From positions 1 to 64,000 of the forward strand of contig NZ_JACJKS010000008.1 of the NCBI RefSeq assembly GCF_016901695.1: DNA of 64,000 bases, written 5' to 3'. A model generated the notes under the pieces. That model was not told the DNA's origin, did not search any database, and was given only the letters and a program-made list of their open reading frames with translations. Both the position numbers and the translations under genes were made by a program. Shown here one piece after another: positions 51,628 to 60,858 of this stretch; the first letter of the stretch is position 1; every line of letters begins with the position of its first letter. Source of the DNA: Mordavella massiliensis (GTDB lineage: Bacteria > Bacillota > Clostridia > Lachnospirales > Lachnospiraceae).

Positions 51628-52728
51628 TTATACGTTAAACCGGAACAGCATGATATCGCCGTCCTGCACGACATAGTCCTTGCCTTCCAGGCGGATTAGC
51701 CCCTTCTCTTTCGCCGCGTTGTGGGACCCGCAGGCGATGAGATCGTCGTAGGCGACCACCTCCGCGCGGATGAAGCCCCTCTCGAAGTCGGAGTGGATCT
51801 TGCCGGCAGCCTGGGGCGCTTTGGTGCCCTTTTTGATCGTCCAGGCGCGCACCTCCGGCTCGCCCGCCGTCAGGTAGCTGATGAGTCCGAGCAGGCGGTA
51901 GCTTGCCTTGATGAGCTTCTCCAGACCGGACTCGGACAGCCCCAGGTCCTCCAGGAACATCTTCTTCTCGTCCTCGTCCAGCTCCGCGATCTCCTGCTCG
52001 ATCTGGGCGCACACGACAAACACTTCAAATCCTTCCGACGCCGCGTACTCCCTCACAGCCTGCACGCCCGCATTGGAGGCGCCGTCGTCCGCCAGGTCGT
52101 CCTCCGCCACGTTGGCGGCAAAGATCACCGGTTTCCAGGTGAGGAGATTGTAGCTCTCCAGCCACGCCTGCTCCTCCTCATCCTCCGCGCCGTCAAAACT
52201 CTTGGCGAGCTTTCCTTCTTCCAGATGGGCCTTTATCTTCTCCAGCAGCTTCAGCTCCTTGGCGGCCGTCTTGTCGTTGCGCGCCACTTTTGTCGTCTTG
52301 GCGATCCGGCGCTCCAGGATCTCCAGGTCGGAGAAGACAAGTTCCAGATTGATGGTCTCGATGTCCCGCATGGGATCGATATTCCCGTCCACATGGACGA
52401 TGTTGCTGTCCTCAAAGCAGCGCACCACATGGACGATGGCGTCCACCTCGCGGATGTTGGCCAGGAACTGGTTCCCCAGTCCCTCCCCCTTGGACGCGCC
52501 TTTTACAAGGCCCGCGATATCCACGAACTCAATGGCTGCCGGGATGATCTTTTTCGTGTGGTACATCTCCCCCAGCACGTTCAGCCTCTCGTCCGGCACA
52601 GTCACCACGCCCACGTTGGGGTCGATGGTGCAGAAGGGGTAGTTGGCAGACTCCGCGCCTGCTTTTGTCAGTGAGTTGAATAAGGTGCTCTTCCCCACGT
52701 TGGGAAGGCCCACGATTCCCAGTTTCAT
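51628..52728 (-). CDS. ychF: Redox-regulated ATPase/GTPase YchF
   Basis: An Obg-family protein that prefers ATP and associates with ribosomes. The 366-residue protein has G1 GLPNVGKST (about 6-14), G3 DIAGLVKGASKGEGLGNQF (about 69-87), and the altered G4 NVAE (in FAANVAEDD) that explains ATP preference. A helical insert and a C-terminal TGS-type domain (about 280-366, ending KDYVVQDGDIMLFRFNV) follow. It precedes lgt and lies 48 nt downstream of thiN with no clear terminator between. Confidence 0.96.
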   Translation of the reverse strand: MKLGIVGLPNVGKSTLFNSLTKAGAESANYPFCTIDPNVGVVTVPDERLNVLGEMYHTKKIIPAAIEFVDIAGLVKGASKGEGLGNQFLANIREVDAIVHVVRCFEDSNIVHVDGNIDPMRDIETINLELVFSDLEILERRIAKTTKVARNDKTAAKELKLLEKIKAHLEEGKLAKSFDGAEDEEEQAWLESYNLLTWKPVIFAANVAEDDLADDGASNAGVQAVREYAASEGFEVFVVCAQIEQEIAELDEDEKKMFLEDLGLSESGLEKLIKASYRLLGLISYLTAGEPEVRAWTIKKGTKAPQAAGKIHSDFERGFIRAEVVAYDDLIACGSHNAAKEKGLIRLEGKDYVVQDGDIMLFRFNV

Positions 52729-52776
52729 ATATCTTCACGTCTCCTTTATTTTTTAGTCTTTTCGGGGTTCACCCTT

Positions 52777-53445
52777 TTACTGCGACGCCCTGTCCCGCGT
52801 CTCCATCAGGATCACGATCCCTGTCGTAAAACGGATCACAACCTCGTCCTCTGCGATCTCATTGCTGACGCACAGGCTGTCGTAAGGGGTCAGCACATGG
52901 TCCTGCAGCGGGTATTTTGCGCCTTCGATCGTAAAGCCGTAGACCTCCGTCCCCAGAGGGAACACGGAAAAGTAAGGGCCGTACGCCTCGCTTTTCTTCA
53001 GATGGGTCTCCCCCTCTCCCAGGAGGAGGATCCTGTTCCGGCTGTCCAGGATCTCGGCGTGCACGCCCGCCTTGAACGGGATCGACAGGGACTGTACATT
53101 TGCCCACAGATGATCGATCCGGCCGCCGGTGGCCCCCAGGATCACAAGATCTGTCCCGCCGAGGGTCATGGCGAGACGGATGGCGATCTCTGTGTCGGAC
53201 GCATCCTTTACCGGATTGTATTCCCGGATCCCCACATGGGTCTCGTTGCGGTAGTAGTCCACCACTTCTTTTCTTACGCTGTCAAAATCCCCCACAATAT
53301 AGTCCGGCATGATCTGATGCCGGTACAGGAACTCCACCCCCCGGTCCACGCCGATGATGTACCCTTCTTCCTGCCCCTCCAGGATGGGGAGGCAGACCGT
53401 TTCCTCCAGCTTCCCGCCGGATACGATCACAATTCTCTTACTCAT
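52777..53445 (-). CDS. thiN: Thiamine diphosphokinase
   Basis: Transfers pyrophosphate from ATP to thiamine to make thiamine diphosphate, the cofactor of the nearby PFOR among others. The 222-residue protein has the N-terminal half with GVDRGVEFLYRH and YIVGDFDSVRKE (about 33-58), and NPVKDASDTEIAIRLAM plus LGATGGRIDHLWANV (about 77-117). A C-terminal beta domain binds thiamine. It overlaps the 3' end of rpe by 8 nt and closes the priA-to-thiN block, the conserved Firmicute order. Confidence 0.93.
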   Translation of the reverse strand: MSKRIVIVSGGKLEETVCLPILEGQEEGYIIGVDRGVEFLYRHQIMPDYIVGDFDSVRKEVVDYYRNETHVGIREYNPVKDASDTEIAIRLAMTLGGTDLVILGATGGRIDHLWANVQSLSIPFKAGVHAEILDSRNRILLLGEGETHLKKSEAYGPYFSVFPLGTEVYGFTIEGAKYPLQDHVLTPYDSLCVSNEIAEDEVVIRFTTGIVILMETRDRASQ

Positions 53446-54100
53446 AGCTTCGCAGTATCTCCATAAACTTTTTCGTGTTTTCCGCCGGATCGCCGCCGAA
53501 CACGGCGGAGCCCGCCACGATCACATTGGCGCCCGCATCCAGCACCTCCCGGACATTGGTCAGATAGATGCCGCCGTCCACCTGGATGTTGAGCTCCTTC
53601 CCCCGCTTTACGGCCATGTCCCGCACGGCCCGGATCTTCTCAAGCGACTCCGGGATAAACTTCTGCCCGCCGAAGCCCGGATGGACGCACATGACAAGAA
53701 CAAGTTCCACCTGGTCCAGATACGCCTCCACCTCAGAGGCCGCCGTCTCCGGGCAGATGGACAGCCCGGCCTTCATCCCGCAGGCGTGTATCTTCTCAAG
53801 TGCCGCCCCCACGTCCGGGCAGGCCTCCAGGTGCACCGTCACCCCGTCCGCGCCGGCGTCCCGGAACGCCTCGATATACCGGACCGGGTCCTGCACCATC
53901 AGGTGGGCGTCCATGAACTGCCCGGTGGCCTTCCTGATGGACTTAAGGACCGGCATGCCAAAAGAGATACTGGGGACAAACATGCCGTCCATGACGTCAA
54001 AATGCAGCCAGGACGCGCCGTTGTCTTCCGTCTTTTTCATCTCTTCTCCCAGATTCGTAAAATCCGCCGCCAGAATGGACGGCGCCAGCATGTAGTTCAT
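53438..54100 (-). CDS. rpe: Ribulose-phosphate 3-epimerase
   Basis: Interconverts D-ribulose 5-phosphate and D-xylulose 5-phosphate in the pentose phosphate pathway. The 220-residue TIM barrel starts LAPSILAADFTNLGEE and shows the metal-site HFDVMDGMFVP (about 33-43), MCVHPGFGGQKF (about 140-151), and a phosphate-binding VDGG plus IVAGSAVF near the C terminus. It begins 3 nt after rsgA and overlaps thiN. A GGAGGTACTGAG site precedes the ATG. Confidence 0.95.
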   Translation of the reverse strand: MNYMLAPSILAADFTNLGEEMKKTEDNGASWLHFDVMDGMFVPSISFGMPVLKSIRKATGQFMDAHLMVQDPVRYIEAFRDAGADGVTVHLEACPDVGAALEKIHACGMKAGLSICPETAASEVEAYLDQVELVLVMCVHPGFGGQKFIPESLEKIRAVRDMAVKRGKELNIQVDGGIYLTNVREVLDAGANVIVAGSAVFGGDPAENTKKFMEILRSYE

Positions 54101-54103
54101 GTC

Positions 54104-54982
54104 TCAGTACCTCCTTTTATTCTTTAACTCCTCGTACATCTCCAGATAGTTCTCATAGCGGGTCCTGTGGATCTTCCCCTCCTCCACAGCCTCCTTCACG
54201 GCGCAGCCCGGCTCGTGCACATGGTCGCAGCCGCTGTACCGGCACAGTCCCTCGAAGGGATGGAATTCGGGGAAGTACTGCTTCAGCTCCTCTTTCTCAA
54301 AATCGTTGGTATAGAGGGAGCTGAACCCCGGCGTATCCATGATGTAGGACTCCTCGTCGATGGCGATCAGTTCCGCGTGCCGGGTCGTGTGCCTTCCCCG
54401 CCCGATCTTCTCGCTGATGGCCCCCGTCTCCATACAGACGTCCCCCTGCAGGAGATTGATGAGCGATGACTTCCCCACGCCGGAGGGGCCGGCCACCGTG
54501 GTCGTCTTCCCCTGCAGCAGCCCGAGAAGCTGCCGGATGTTTTCCTGCTTCTTCGCGCTGGTGAACAGGATCCGGCATCCGCAGTCCCTGTAGGTCTGCG
54601 CCAGCTCCCGGATCCGCGGGTCTCCCGCGATATCCGTCTTGTTGAAGCACAGGATGGCCGGGATCCCCTTTCTCTCCATCATGACAAGAAAACGGTCCAG
54701 CAGGTTCAGGTGGGGATCCGGCCTGGCCGCCGCAAACACGACGAGAGCCTGGTCCACATTGGCCACAGCCGGTCGGATCAGCTCGTTTTTCCGGGGCAGG
54801 ATGCCCACCAGGCTCCCCTCCCGGTCCTTCTCGTCCAGCACCTCGATCTCCACATTGTCCCCCACCAGGGGCTTTCTGTTCTCTTTTCTGAAAATGCCTT
54901 TTGCCTTACACTCGTAAATACCGGATCCCGCTACATGGACGTAGTAGAATCCGGCAATTCCTTTTATGATCTTTCCCTGCAT
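54104..54982 (-). CDS. rsgA: Ribosome small-subunit-dependent GTPase RsgA
   Basis: A circularly permuted GTPase that tests late 30S maturation. The 292-residue protein has an N-terminal OB domain (about 1-65), then the permuted order G4 FNKTDI (about 118-123), G1 GPSGVGKSSL (about 165-174) and G3 DTPGF, followed by a zinc finger CRYSGCDHVHEPGC (about 246-259). It lies directly between the PASTA kinase gene and rpe with 3-nt gaps, consistent with the known link of RsgA and the PrkC kinase. Confidence 0.96.
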   Translation of the reverse strand: MQGKIIKGIAGFYYVHVAGSGIYECKAKGIFRKENRKPLVGDNVEIEVLDEKDREGSLVGILPRKNELIRPAVANVDQALVVFAAARPDPHLNLLDRFLVMMERKGIPAILCFNKTDIAGDPRIRELAQTYRDCGCRILFTSAKKQENIRQLLGLLQGKTTTVAGPSGVGKSSLINLLQGDVCMETGAISEKIGRGRHTTRHAELIAIDEESYIMDTPGFSSLYTNDFEKEELKQYFPEFHPFEGLCRYSGCDHVHEPGCAVKEAVEEGKIHRTRYENYLEMYEELKNKRRY

Positions 54983-54985
54983 GTA

Positions 54986-57010
54986 TTACTGTTCCCCGCC
55001 GCCATTGCCCGGCTGCTCAGACTCTTCCGGCTCCCGGCTGGCTTCCGGTCCTTTGCTCACGATCAGCGTTACGGTGGTCCCTTTCTCCACACTCGTGCCG
55101 ATGCCCGGATTACAGCCGATCACATATCCCTCCGGCACGAACGCGTCATACTGGTACTGACTCTGGCCCGCCGTCGTAAGGCCTGCGCTGCTCAGCATCT
55201 GCCGGGCGCTGCTCTCAGACACCTCCCGCACATCCGGCACGCTCACCTTTTCCGCCGGCTTCGGTCCAAGGCTCACCACGAGATTCACACTGGTTCCGTC
55301 ATCCACCTTGGTCCCTCCGGCCGGATCCTGGGAGATGACGCAGCCCTTGGCGACGCTGTCGCTGTAGTCGGTGGTCACTGTTACATTCAGCCCCTGGCCG
55401 GACAGGGTGCTCTTGGCCGTATTCTCATCCTGGCCCCGCACATCTGTCACGGTGATCTTCTCCTCGCCCTTGCTCACCTGGATCGTCACCGTAGAACCTT
55501 TGGCCGCCTCTGTGCCCGCCTTCGGATCCGTGCTCACGACTTCACCCTGGGGCTGGCTGCTGTACACGGCTTCAGACGCGACCTTGAATCCCGCGTCCTC
55601 CAGTTTCTTCTGGGCCTCGGCCTCGTCCTTGCCGACCACGTCGGGCACGGCCACCTTCTCGTCGGCCTTTCCGGTGCTCACATCCAGGGTGATCTGGGTG
55701 TTCTTCTTCACCATCTCGCCGTCCGCCGGATCCTGGCTCATGACAAGCCCCTTCTCATACTTTGCGGACTCCTCCTGCTTGCCGATCTTCCAGCCAAGGC
55801 CGGCCTCATTGAGTTCCTTCTTTGCCTCGTCAAGGGTCTTGCCGACCACGTCCGGCACTTTCACTTCCCCGCTGTCCTGCTCCTGCTTGGTCTCAGACCC
55901 GCCGAACCGGAACAGGCCGGCGGCCCGGCCTACCACAAGGGCCAGGACAAGGATGATGATGACCGCCACCACGATGGTCATGATCCGGATGACCTTGTTC
56001 ATGCGGGGGTTCACTTCATCGCTGTCGTGCTCCTCCCCGTCTTCCTCCTCGCCGTAGTCGCCGTCGCCGTAGTCGTCCTCTTCTTCCTCATCCTCATCTC
56101 CATAGGAACTGCGGATATCGTCCAGCTCGTCCTCTGTGATGATCACGGTATCCGCATTTCCTACAGGGATGATCTTCACAAAATCCCCCTCCGGATCCAC
56201 GAGGGAATGCTTCAGATCCTGGATCAGCTCTCCCACATCCCCGTATCTGCGCTCCGAATTTTTCTGGGTGCACTTTAAGATGATCTGCTCCAGGCTGTAC
56301 GGGATATCCGGCACCAGCTCGGAGGGAGGCGTGATCTCCTCCTGCAGGTGCTTCATGGCGACCTCCACCGTGCTTTCCCCGTTAAAGGGAACCCGGCCGG
56401 TCACCATCTCATACAGCGTGATGCCGATGGAGTAGATGTCGCTCTTCTCATCGCTGTAGCCGCCCCGGGCCTGTTCCGGGGATGTATAGTGGACAGATCC
56501 CATCGCCACGGTCGTAGTCGTCGTGGACGTGACCATCCTGGCGATTCCAAAGTCTGTCACTTTCACTTTTCCGTCGTTGGATATGATGATATTCTGGGGC
56601 TTGATGTCCCTGTGTATGATATGATGGCTGTGGGCAGCTTCAATGCCCGAACACATCTGAATGGCAATGCTGATGACCTCTCTTGCAGAGAGGCGCTTCT
56701 TCCGGTCAATGTACTCCTTCAGGGTGATCCCTTCCACGAGCTCCATGACCATATAGTAAAGTCCCCTGTCCTCCCCCACGTCGTACACATTGACGACATT
56801 GGGGTGCAGCAGCCCTGCAGCCGCCTGCGCCTCCGAGCGGAACTTCTTCACAAACGAATCGTCCTCGCGGAACTCCTTCTTCAGAACCTTGATCGCGACA
56901 TAGCGGTTCAGCATCGTGTCCTTCCCTTTGTACACGTCCGCCATGCCGCCTGCGCCGATCTTCTCGATTACCTCATACCTGTTTCCCAAAAAAATACCAT
57001 CTCTTACCAT
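54986..57010 (-). CDS. prkC: PASTA-domain Ser/Thr protein kinase (PrkC/Stk1 type)
   Basis: A 674-residue membrane kinase that senses muropeptides or lipid II. Kinase domain about 10-270: glycine loop IGAGGMADVYKG, VAIKVLKKE lysine, HRDIKPQNIII and DFGIAR. A very acidic stretch (about 305-345) precedes one transmembrane helix (about 350-372). Four extracellular PASTA repeats follow (opening VKVPDVVGKTLDEA, VAVPDVVGKDEAEA, ITVTDVRGQDENTA and VSVPDVREVSESSA), then a Glu/Gly-rich tail. Overlaps the stp gene by 7 nt, so the kinase and its phosphatase are made together. Confidence 0.96.
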   Translation of the reverse strand: MVRDGIFLGNRYEVIEKIGAGGMADVYKGKDTMLNRYVAIKVLKKEFREDDSFVKKFRSEAQAAAGLLHPNVVNVYDVGEDRGLYYMVMELVEGITLKEYIDRKKRLSAREVISIAIQMCSGIEAAHSHHIIHRDIKPQNIIISNDGKVKVTDFGIARMVTSTTTTTVAMGSVHYTSPEQARGGYSDEKSDIYSIGITLYEMVTGRVPFNGESTVEVAMKHLQEEITPPSELVPDIPYSLEQIILKCTQKNSERRYGDVGELIQDLKHSLVDPEGDFVKIIPVGNADTVIITEDELDDIRSSYGDEDEEEEDDYGDGDYGEEEDGEEHDSDEVNPRMNKVIRIMTIVVAVIIILVLALVVGRAAGLFRFGGSETKQEQDSGEVKVPDVVGKTLDEAKKELNEAGLGWKIGKQEESAKYEKGLVMSQDPADGEMVKKNTQITLDVSTGKADEKVAVPDVVGKDEAEAQKKLEDAGFKVASEAVYSSQPQGEVVSTDPKAGTEAAKGSTVTIQVSKGEEKITVTDVRGQDENTAKSTLSGQGLNVTVTTDYSDSVAKGCVISQDPAGGTKVDDGTSVNLVVSLGPKPAEKVSVPDVREVSESSARQMLSSAGLTTAGQSQYQYDAFVPEGYVIGCNPGIGTSVEKGTTVTLIVSKGPEASREPEESEQPGNGGGEQ

Positions 57011-57747
57011 GTACCTACCTCATCCGCGATGGGCTCCGCCATCACAACCCCTATATTATCTCTGCCTCCGTTTTCATTTGCCTGATCGATCAGCATATGC
57101 ACGGCTTCTATGATATCCCTGGAGCCTTTCACGATGCTGAACATGGTCTCGTCCTCCACCATATTGCTCAGGCCGTCCGTGCACATCAGTATCTTGTCTC
57201 CCCTGCTGATGCGGAACTCATAGAAATCGGCCTCCGCCTCGTCCTTTACTCCCATGGCTCTCGTGATGATGTTCTTGTCCGGGTGGTTCCTTGCTTCCTC
57301 CTCCCGGATCCCGCCGAGCCGGACCATCTCCTCCACGAGGGAATGGTCTTTGGAGAGCTGCCGGATATTGTCGCTGATCAGATAGAGCCGGCTGTCGCCG
57401 ATGTTGGCAAAGTGCAGAGTGTTCCCGATGACCGTGGCGGCCACCAGGGTCGTCCCCATACCTTCCAGCTTCACATCACGCGCAGCCTCTGCGATCAGTT
57501 TGCGGTTTGCCGTATCAATGGCTGACTTAAGGATCTCATCCGGCCTGCCGGTTCCGCTCTTTTCCAGTTCCCTCTTCAGTGTCTCCACCGTGAACTTGGA
57601 GGCGAAATCACCCGCCTTATGGCCGCCCATGCCGTCGGCCACGACCAGAAGGTTGGGGAAGGGCCCAATAGGTTCGTCTGTCGCAAATACGTAGTCCTGA
57701 TTCACTTCCCGTCTTCTTCCCACATCCGTCAGCGCGTAATATTTCAT
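57004..57747 (-). CDS. stp: PP2C-type Ser/Thr protein phosphatase (Stp/PrpC)
   Basis: Reverses phosphorylation by the adjacent PASTA kinase. The 247-residue PPM protein carries the metal-binding aspartates in REVNQDYVF (about 18-26), VADGMGGHKAGDFAS (about 38-52), MCTDGLSNM (about 184-192) and GGRDNIGVVM (about 227-236). The start at 57747 is preceded by AAAGGAATAGG; an upstream extension of 9 codons in the same frame lacks support. It lies 4 nt after rlmN. Confidence 0.95.
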   Translation of the reverse strand: MKYYALTDVGRRREVNQDYVFATDEPIGPFPNLLVVADGMGGHKAGDFASKFTVETLKRELEKSGTGRPDEILKSAIDTANRKLIAEAARDVKLEGMGTTLVAATVIGNTLHFANIGDSRLYLISDNIRQLSKDHSLVEEMVRLGGIREEEARNHPDKNIITRAMGVKDEAEADFYEFRISRGDKILMCTDGLSNMVEDETMFSIVKGSRDIIEAVHMLIDQANENGGRDNIGVVMAEPIADEVGTW

Positions 57748-57751
57748 CTGC

Positions 57752-58798
57752 CTATTCCTTTCCTGCGTCCGCATACCGTCTCCGCAACTGTCCGCAGGCC
57801 CCGTCTATATCGGAGCCTCTTTCCCTTCTTATAGTAACATTAATTCCGTTTTTTTCAAGTTTATTTTGGAATTTGAGGGCATTTTGGCGGCTCGGCCGCT
57901 GGTAGCTCCTCTCCCGCACCGGGTTCACCGGGATGAGGTTGATATGGCAGTTCCTGTGCCCCGCGATGCGGGTCAGGTCCTCCACGTCCTCGTCCGTGTC
58001 GTTGACGCCCTTCACGAGGCTGTACTCAAATGTGATCCGCCTGCCGGTCTTCTCAAAATACGCATCGCAGGCTGCCAGCACATCCTTAAGTTCATAGGTG
58101 TTCGCCACCGGCATGAGGCTCTTTCGCTTCTCCTGCGTGCCCGCGTGCAGGGAGAGGGCGAGGGTGATCTGCAGCCCCTCGTCGGCCAGCCGGTAGATCC
58201 CCGGCACAATGCCGCAGGTGGAGGCGGTGATGTTCCGCTGGCTGATATGCAGCCCTTCCGGCGCGCTGATCATGCGGACAAAGCGCACGAAATTGTCGTA
58301 ATTGTCAAGCGGCTCCCCGGTCCCCATGACCACAATGTTGGACACCCGCTCCCCGGTGATCTTCTGGATCTGGTACACCTGCCGGAGCATCTCGGACGTC
58401 TTCAGGTTCCGCTTCAGGCCGCCGATGGTGGAGGCGCAGAACCGGCACCCCATCCGGCAGCCGGCCTGGGAGGAGATGCACACGGAATTGCCGTAGTCGT
58501 ATTTCATGAGCACGCTCTCCACCATGTTCCCGTCCGCAAGTTCAAAGAGGAACTTCTCCGTGGGATCCGCTTTGGAGATCTGCCGCTCCACAAGATCCAC
58601 CCTGGCGATCTCATAGTCACGGCTCAGCTTTTCCCTGAGGGCCACGGACAGATTCGTCATCTCCCCGAAGCTGTCCGCCAGCTTCACGTGGAGCCACTGG
58701 CAGATCTGCCCGGCCCGGAATTTCTTTTCTCCCGCCGCCTCCATCTCCCGGACAAGCTCCTCATATGTGAGGGAACAGATATCCTTCTTTTCCGGCAC
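57752..58798 (-). CDS. rlmN: Dual-specificity rRNA/tRNA adenine C2-methyltransferase RlmN
   Basis: A radical SAM enzyme that methylates A2503 of 23S rRNA and A37 of some tRNAs. The 348-residue protein has the cluster motif CRMGCRFC (about 112-119) within SSQAGCRMGCRFCASTIGG, MGTGEPLDNYDN (about 160-171), and the conserved C-terminal cysteine in DIDGACGQL near residue 338 that carries the methyl group. The start is GTG at 58798: AAAGGAGG lies 7 nt upstream inside the end of rsmB, and the frame before it overlaps rsmB. Part of the rsmB-rlmN-stp-prkC order. Confidence 0.95.
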   Translation of the reverse strand: MPEKKDICSLTYEELVREMEAAGEKKFRAGQICQWLHVKLADSFGEMTNLSVALREKLSRDYEIARVDLVERQISKADPTEKFLFELADGNMVESVLMKYDYGNSVCISSQAGCRMGCRFCASTIGGLKRNLKTSEMLRQVYQIQKITGERVSNIVVMGTGEPLDNYDNFVRFVRMISAPEGLHISQRNITASTCGIVPGIYRLADEGLQITLALSLHAGTQEKRKSLMPVANTYELKDVLAACDAYFEKTGRRITFEYSLVKGVNDTDEDVEDLTRIAGHRNCHINLIPVNPVRERSYQRPSRQNALKFQNKLEKNGINVTIRRERGSDIDGACGQLRRRYADAGKE

Positions 58799-58800
58799 GC

Positions 58801-60099
58801 CTAGCCCTCCTTTCTGAAACATGCGATGTAGAAGCCGTCTCCCGCCTTCCCGCCCGGCAGGATCTGCTCTTCCTCCTCCATGGCAAACTGCGGGTACTCC
58901 CGGGCGAACCAGGCGGCGTTCTCCTCGTTCTCCCCCCGGTTGATGGTGCAGGTGCTGTACACAAGTCTGCCGCCCGGCTTCACGTACCGGTGTACCACGG
59001 ACAGGATGCGGCGCTGCAGCGCGGCCAGCTCCTCCTCGTCCTCTTTTGTCATCCGGTATTTCAGGTCGCTTTTGCGCCCCAGCACGCCCAGCCCCGAGCA
59101 GGGCAGGTCCGCGATCACGATGTCCGCCTTCTCTTCGGAGTCCCCGTCAGGAACCGTGGCGTCCCGGCGCACCGCCCGGATGTTCTCCATGCGGGAGCGG
59201 CGGATGTTCTCCCGGATCAGCCCCACTTTGTAGTCGCTGATGTCCCGGGCTTCCACCATCCCCGTGCCGTCCAGCTTGTCCGCAAGGTGCAGGGCTTTGC
59301 CCCCGGGCGCCGCGCAGACATCGATCACATAGTCGCCCGGCTGCGGGTCCGCCTTCTCCGCCACCAGCATGGAGCTGACGTCCTGCACCTGGAAGTCGCC
59401 GTCGCGGAAGCTCGGGAGCGCCCCCAGATAGTCATAGCCTGAGATGAGGAGGGCGCAGGGAAGATCCGGCACCTCCTGCACGGTCACGCCCTCCCTCTCC
59501 AGTTTCTCCCTCAGGTCTTCCCGTGAGATCTGGTGGAGATTGCAGCGGACGGAGGTGGGCTTTTCCTCCAGGAAATTCCGCAGCATCCGCTCCACGCTCT
59601 CCCGCCCGTACACCGGCAGCCACTGTTCCAGGATCCACATGGGCATGGAGTAGGCGACGCTCAGGTACTCCGCCGTGTCCCCCGGCGGGTAGGATACGCT
59701 GTCAAGCCCCCTGGCGATGCTGCGCAGCACGCCGTTCACGAAGCCCTTCAGCCCTGCGAATCCCCTGGATGCAGCCAGCTTGACCGCCTCGTTGCAGACA
59801 GCAGAAGCAGGAACGCTGTCCATGTACTTCAACTGATAGACCGCGCTCCTGACAATCGCCCGTATCACGGGCTTCATCTTCTTTACTTTCACTTTTGAAA
59901 ACTGGTCTGTAATGTAGTCCAGCTCGATCATGCGCTCCAGCGTGCCCTCGGTCACCCTTGTGATGAAGGCCCTGTCGCTCTTGGAGAGGTACTGGTATTT
60001 CCCCAGCACCTGGCCGAGCGCGATGTGGCTGTACTGTCCGTCCCTGGTGACAAGGAGCAGGATCTCCACCACCAGGTCCCTCGTGTTTACCTTTGCCAT
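58801..60099 (-). CDS. rsmB: 16S rRNA (cytosine-967-C5)-methyltransferase RsmB
   Basis: A 432-residue enzyme with an N-terminal NusB-like RNA-binding domain (about 1-135) and a SAM methyltransferase domain (about 230-432). Visible motifs: VIDVCAAPGGKALHLADKL (SAM binding, about 256-274), the motif IV catalytic-pair cysteine in DLPCSGLGVLGRKSD (about 326-340) and the nucleophilic cysteine in LVYSTCTINRGENE (about 375-388). It lies 11 nt after the YugP-type gene; AGGGAGGATCC ribosome site. Confidence 0.95.
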   Translation of the reverse strand: MAKVNTRDLVVEILLLVTRDGQYSHIALGQVLGKYQYLSKSDRAFITRVTEGTLERMIELDYITDQFSKVKVKKMKPVIRAIVRSAVYQLKYMDSVPASAVCNEAVKLAASRGFAGLKGFVNGVLRSIARGLDSVSYPPGDTAEYLSVAYSMPMWILEQWLPVYGRESVERMLRNFLEEKPTSVRCNLHQISREDLREKLEREGVTVQEVPDLPCALLISGYDYLGALPSFRDGDFQVQDVSSMLVAEKADPQPGDYVIDVCAAPGGKALHLADKLDGTGMVEARDISDYKVGLIRENIRRSRMENIRAVRRDATVPDGDSEEKADIVIADLPCSGLGVLGRKSDLKYRMTKEDEEELAALQRRILSVVHRYVKPGGRLVYSTCTINRGENEENAAWFAREYPQFAMEEEEQILPGGKAGDGFYIACFRKEG

Positions 60100-60110
60100 G
60101 GATCCTCCCT

Positions 60111-60818
60111 CTACCTTCTCCGGTTGCCCGCGATCAGGATGATACGCAGAAGCTGCAGGATCGATGACGCCGCGCCTGCCACATAGGTGAGGGCCGCCGC
60201 GCCGAGAACCTTCTTTGCCCCCTTAAGCTCATCCTCATACATGATCCCCGAGCTTGCCAGGATCCGGATCGCCCGGTTGGATGCATTGAACTCCACCGGC
60301 AGCGTCACGATCTGGAAGAGGACGGCCAGGGAAAAGGCCAGGATCCCCAGGTTCAGGAACATCTCCGAGGATCTGCCGGTAAAGATAAGGCCGATGATGA
60401 TGAGCGGCCAGGCCAGCGTGCTCCCCATGTTCGCAAGGGGCACAAGGGAGCCCCGGATCTTAAGGGGCGCATACCCCTGTGCGTGCTGCATGGCATGTCC
60501 GCACTCGTGAGCCGCCACGCCGACCGCCGCAAGGGATGTGGAATGGTACGTGGAGTCGGACAGGCGGAGCACTTTCGACCGCGGATCATAGTGGTCCGTA
60601 AGGTTGCCCGCCACCCGCTCGACGCGCACGTCGTAAATGCCGGCCCGGCGCAGGATCTCCTGCGCCGCCTGCATGCCGGTCAGGCCGCTTCTGCTTTGCA
60701 CCCTGGAATACCTGCTAAAGGTGGAGCGCATCCTGGCGGAAGCCGCCAGGCAGATGAGCACGCCCGCTATGACAAGCAGATAGGTGGGATCAAGCGAGTA
60801 ATACATTGGATACATCAT
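60111..60818 (-). CDS. YugP-type zinc metallopeptidase (neutral zinc metallopeptidase family)
   Basis: A 235-residue membrane protein with an N-terminal helix (YLLVIAGVLICLAASARM), the metallopeptidase motif HECGHAMQH (about 112-120) and three C-terminal helices. The family is widespread in Firmicutes next to fmt and rsmB, but its substrate is unknown. A TTG at 60827 is directly adjacent to AGGAGG; the ATG at 60818, 9 nt away, is the more likely start. Conserved position in the fmt-yugP-rsmB order suggests a role linked to translation or envelope quality control, which is inference. Confidence 0.88.
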   Translation of the reverse strand: MMYPMYYSLDPTYLLVIAGVLICLAASARMRSTFSRYSRVQSRSGLTGMQAAQEILRRAGIYDVRVERVAGNLTDHYDPRSKVLRLSDSTYHSTSLAAVGVAAHECGHAMQHAQGYAPLKIRGSLVPLANMGSTLAWPLIIIGLIFTGRSSEMFLNLGILAFSLAVLFQIVTLPVEFNASNRAIRILASSGIMYEDELKGAKKVLGAAALTYVAGAASSILQLLRIILIAGNRRR

Positions 60819-60858
60819 AGAGATCAACCTCCTGTGGAAGTGTTATATGCGTTTCTGT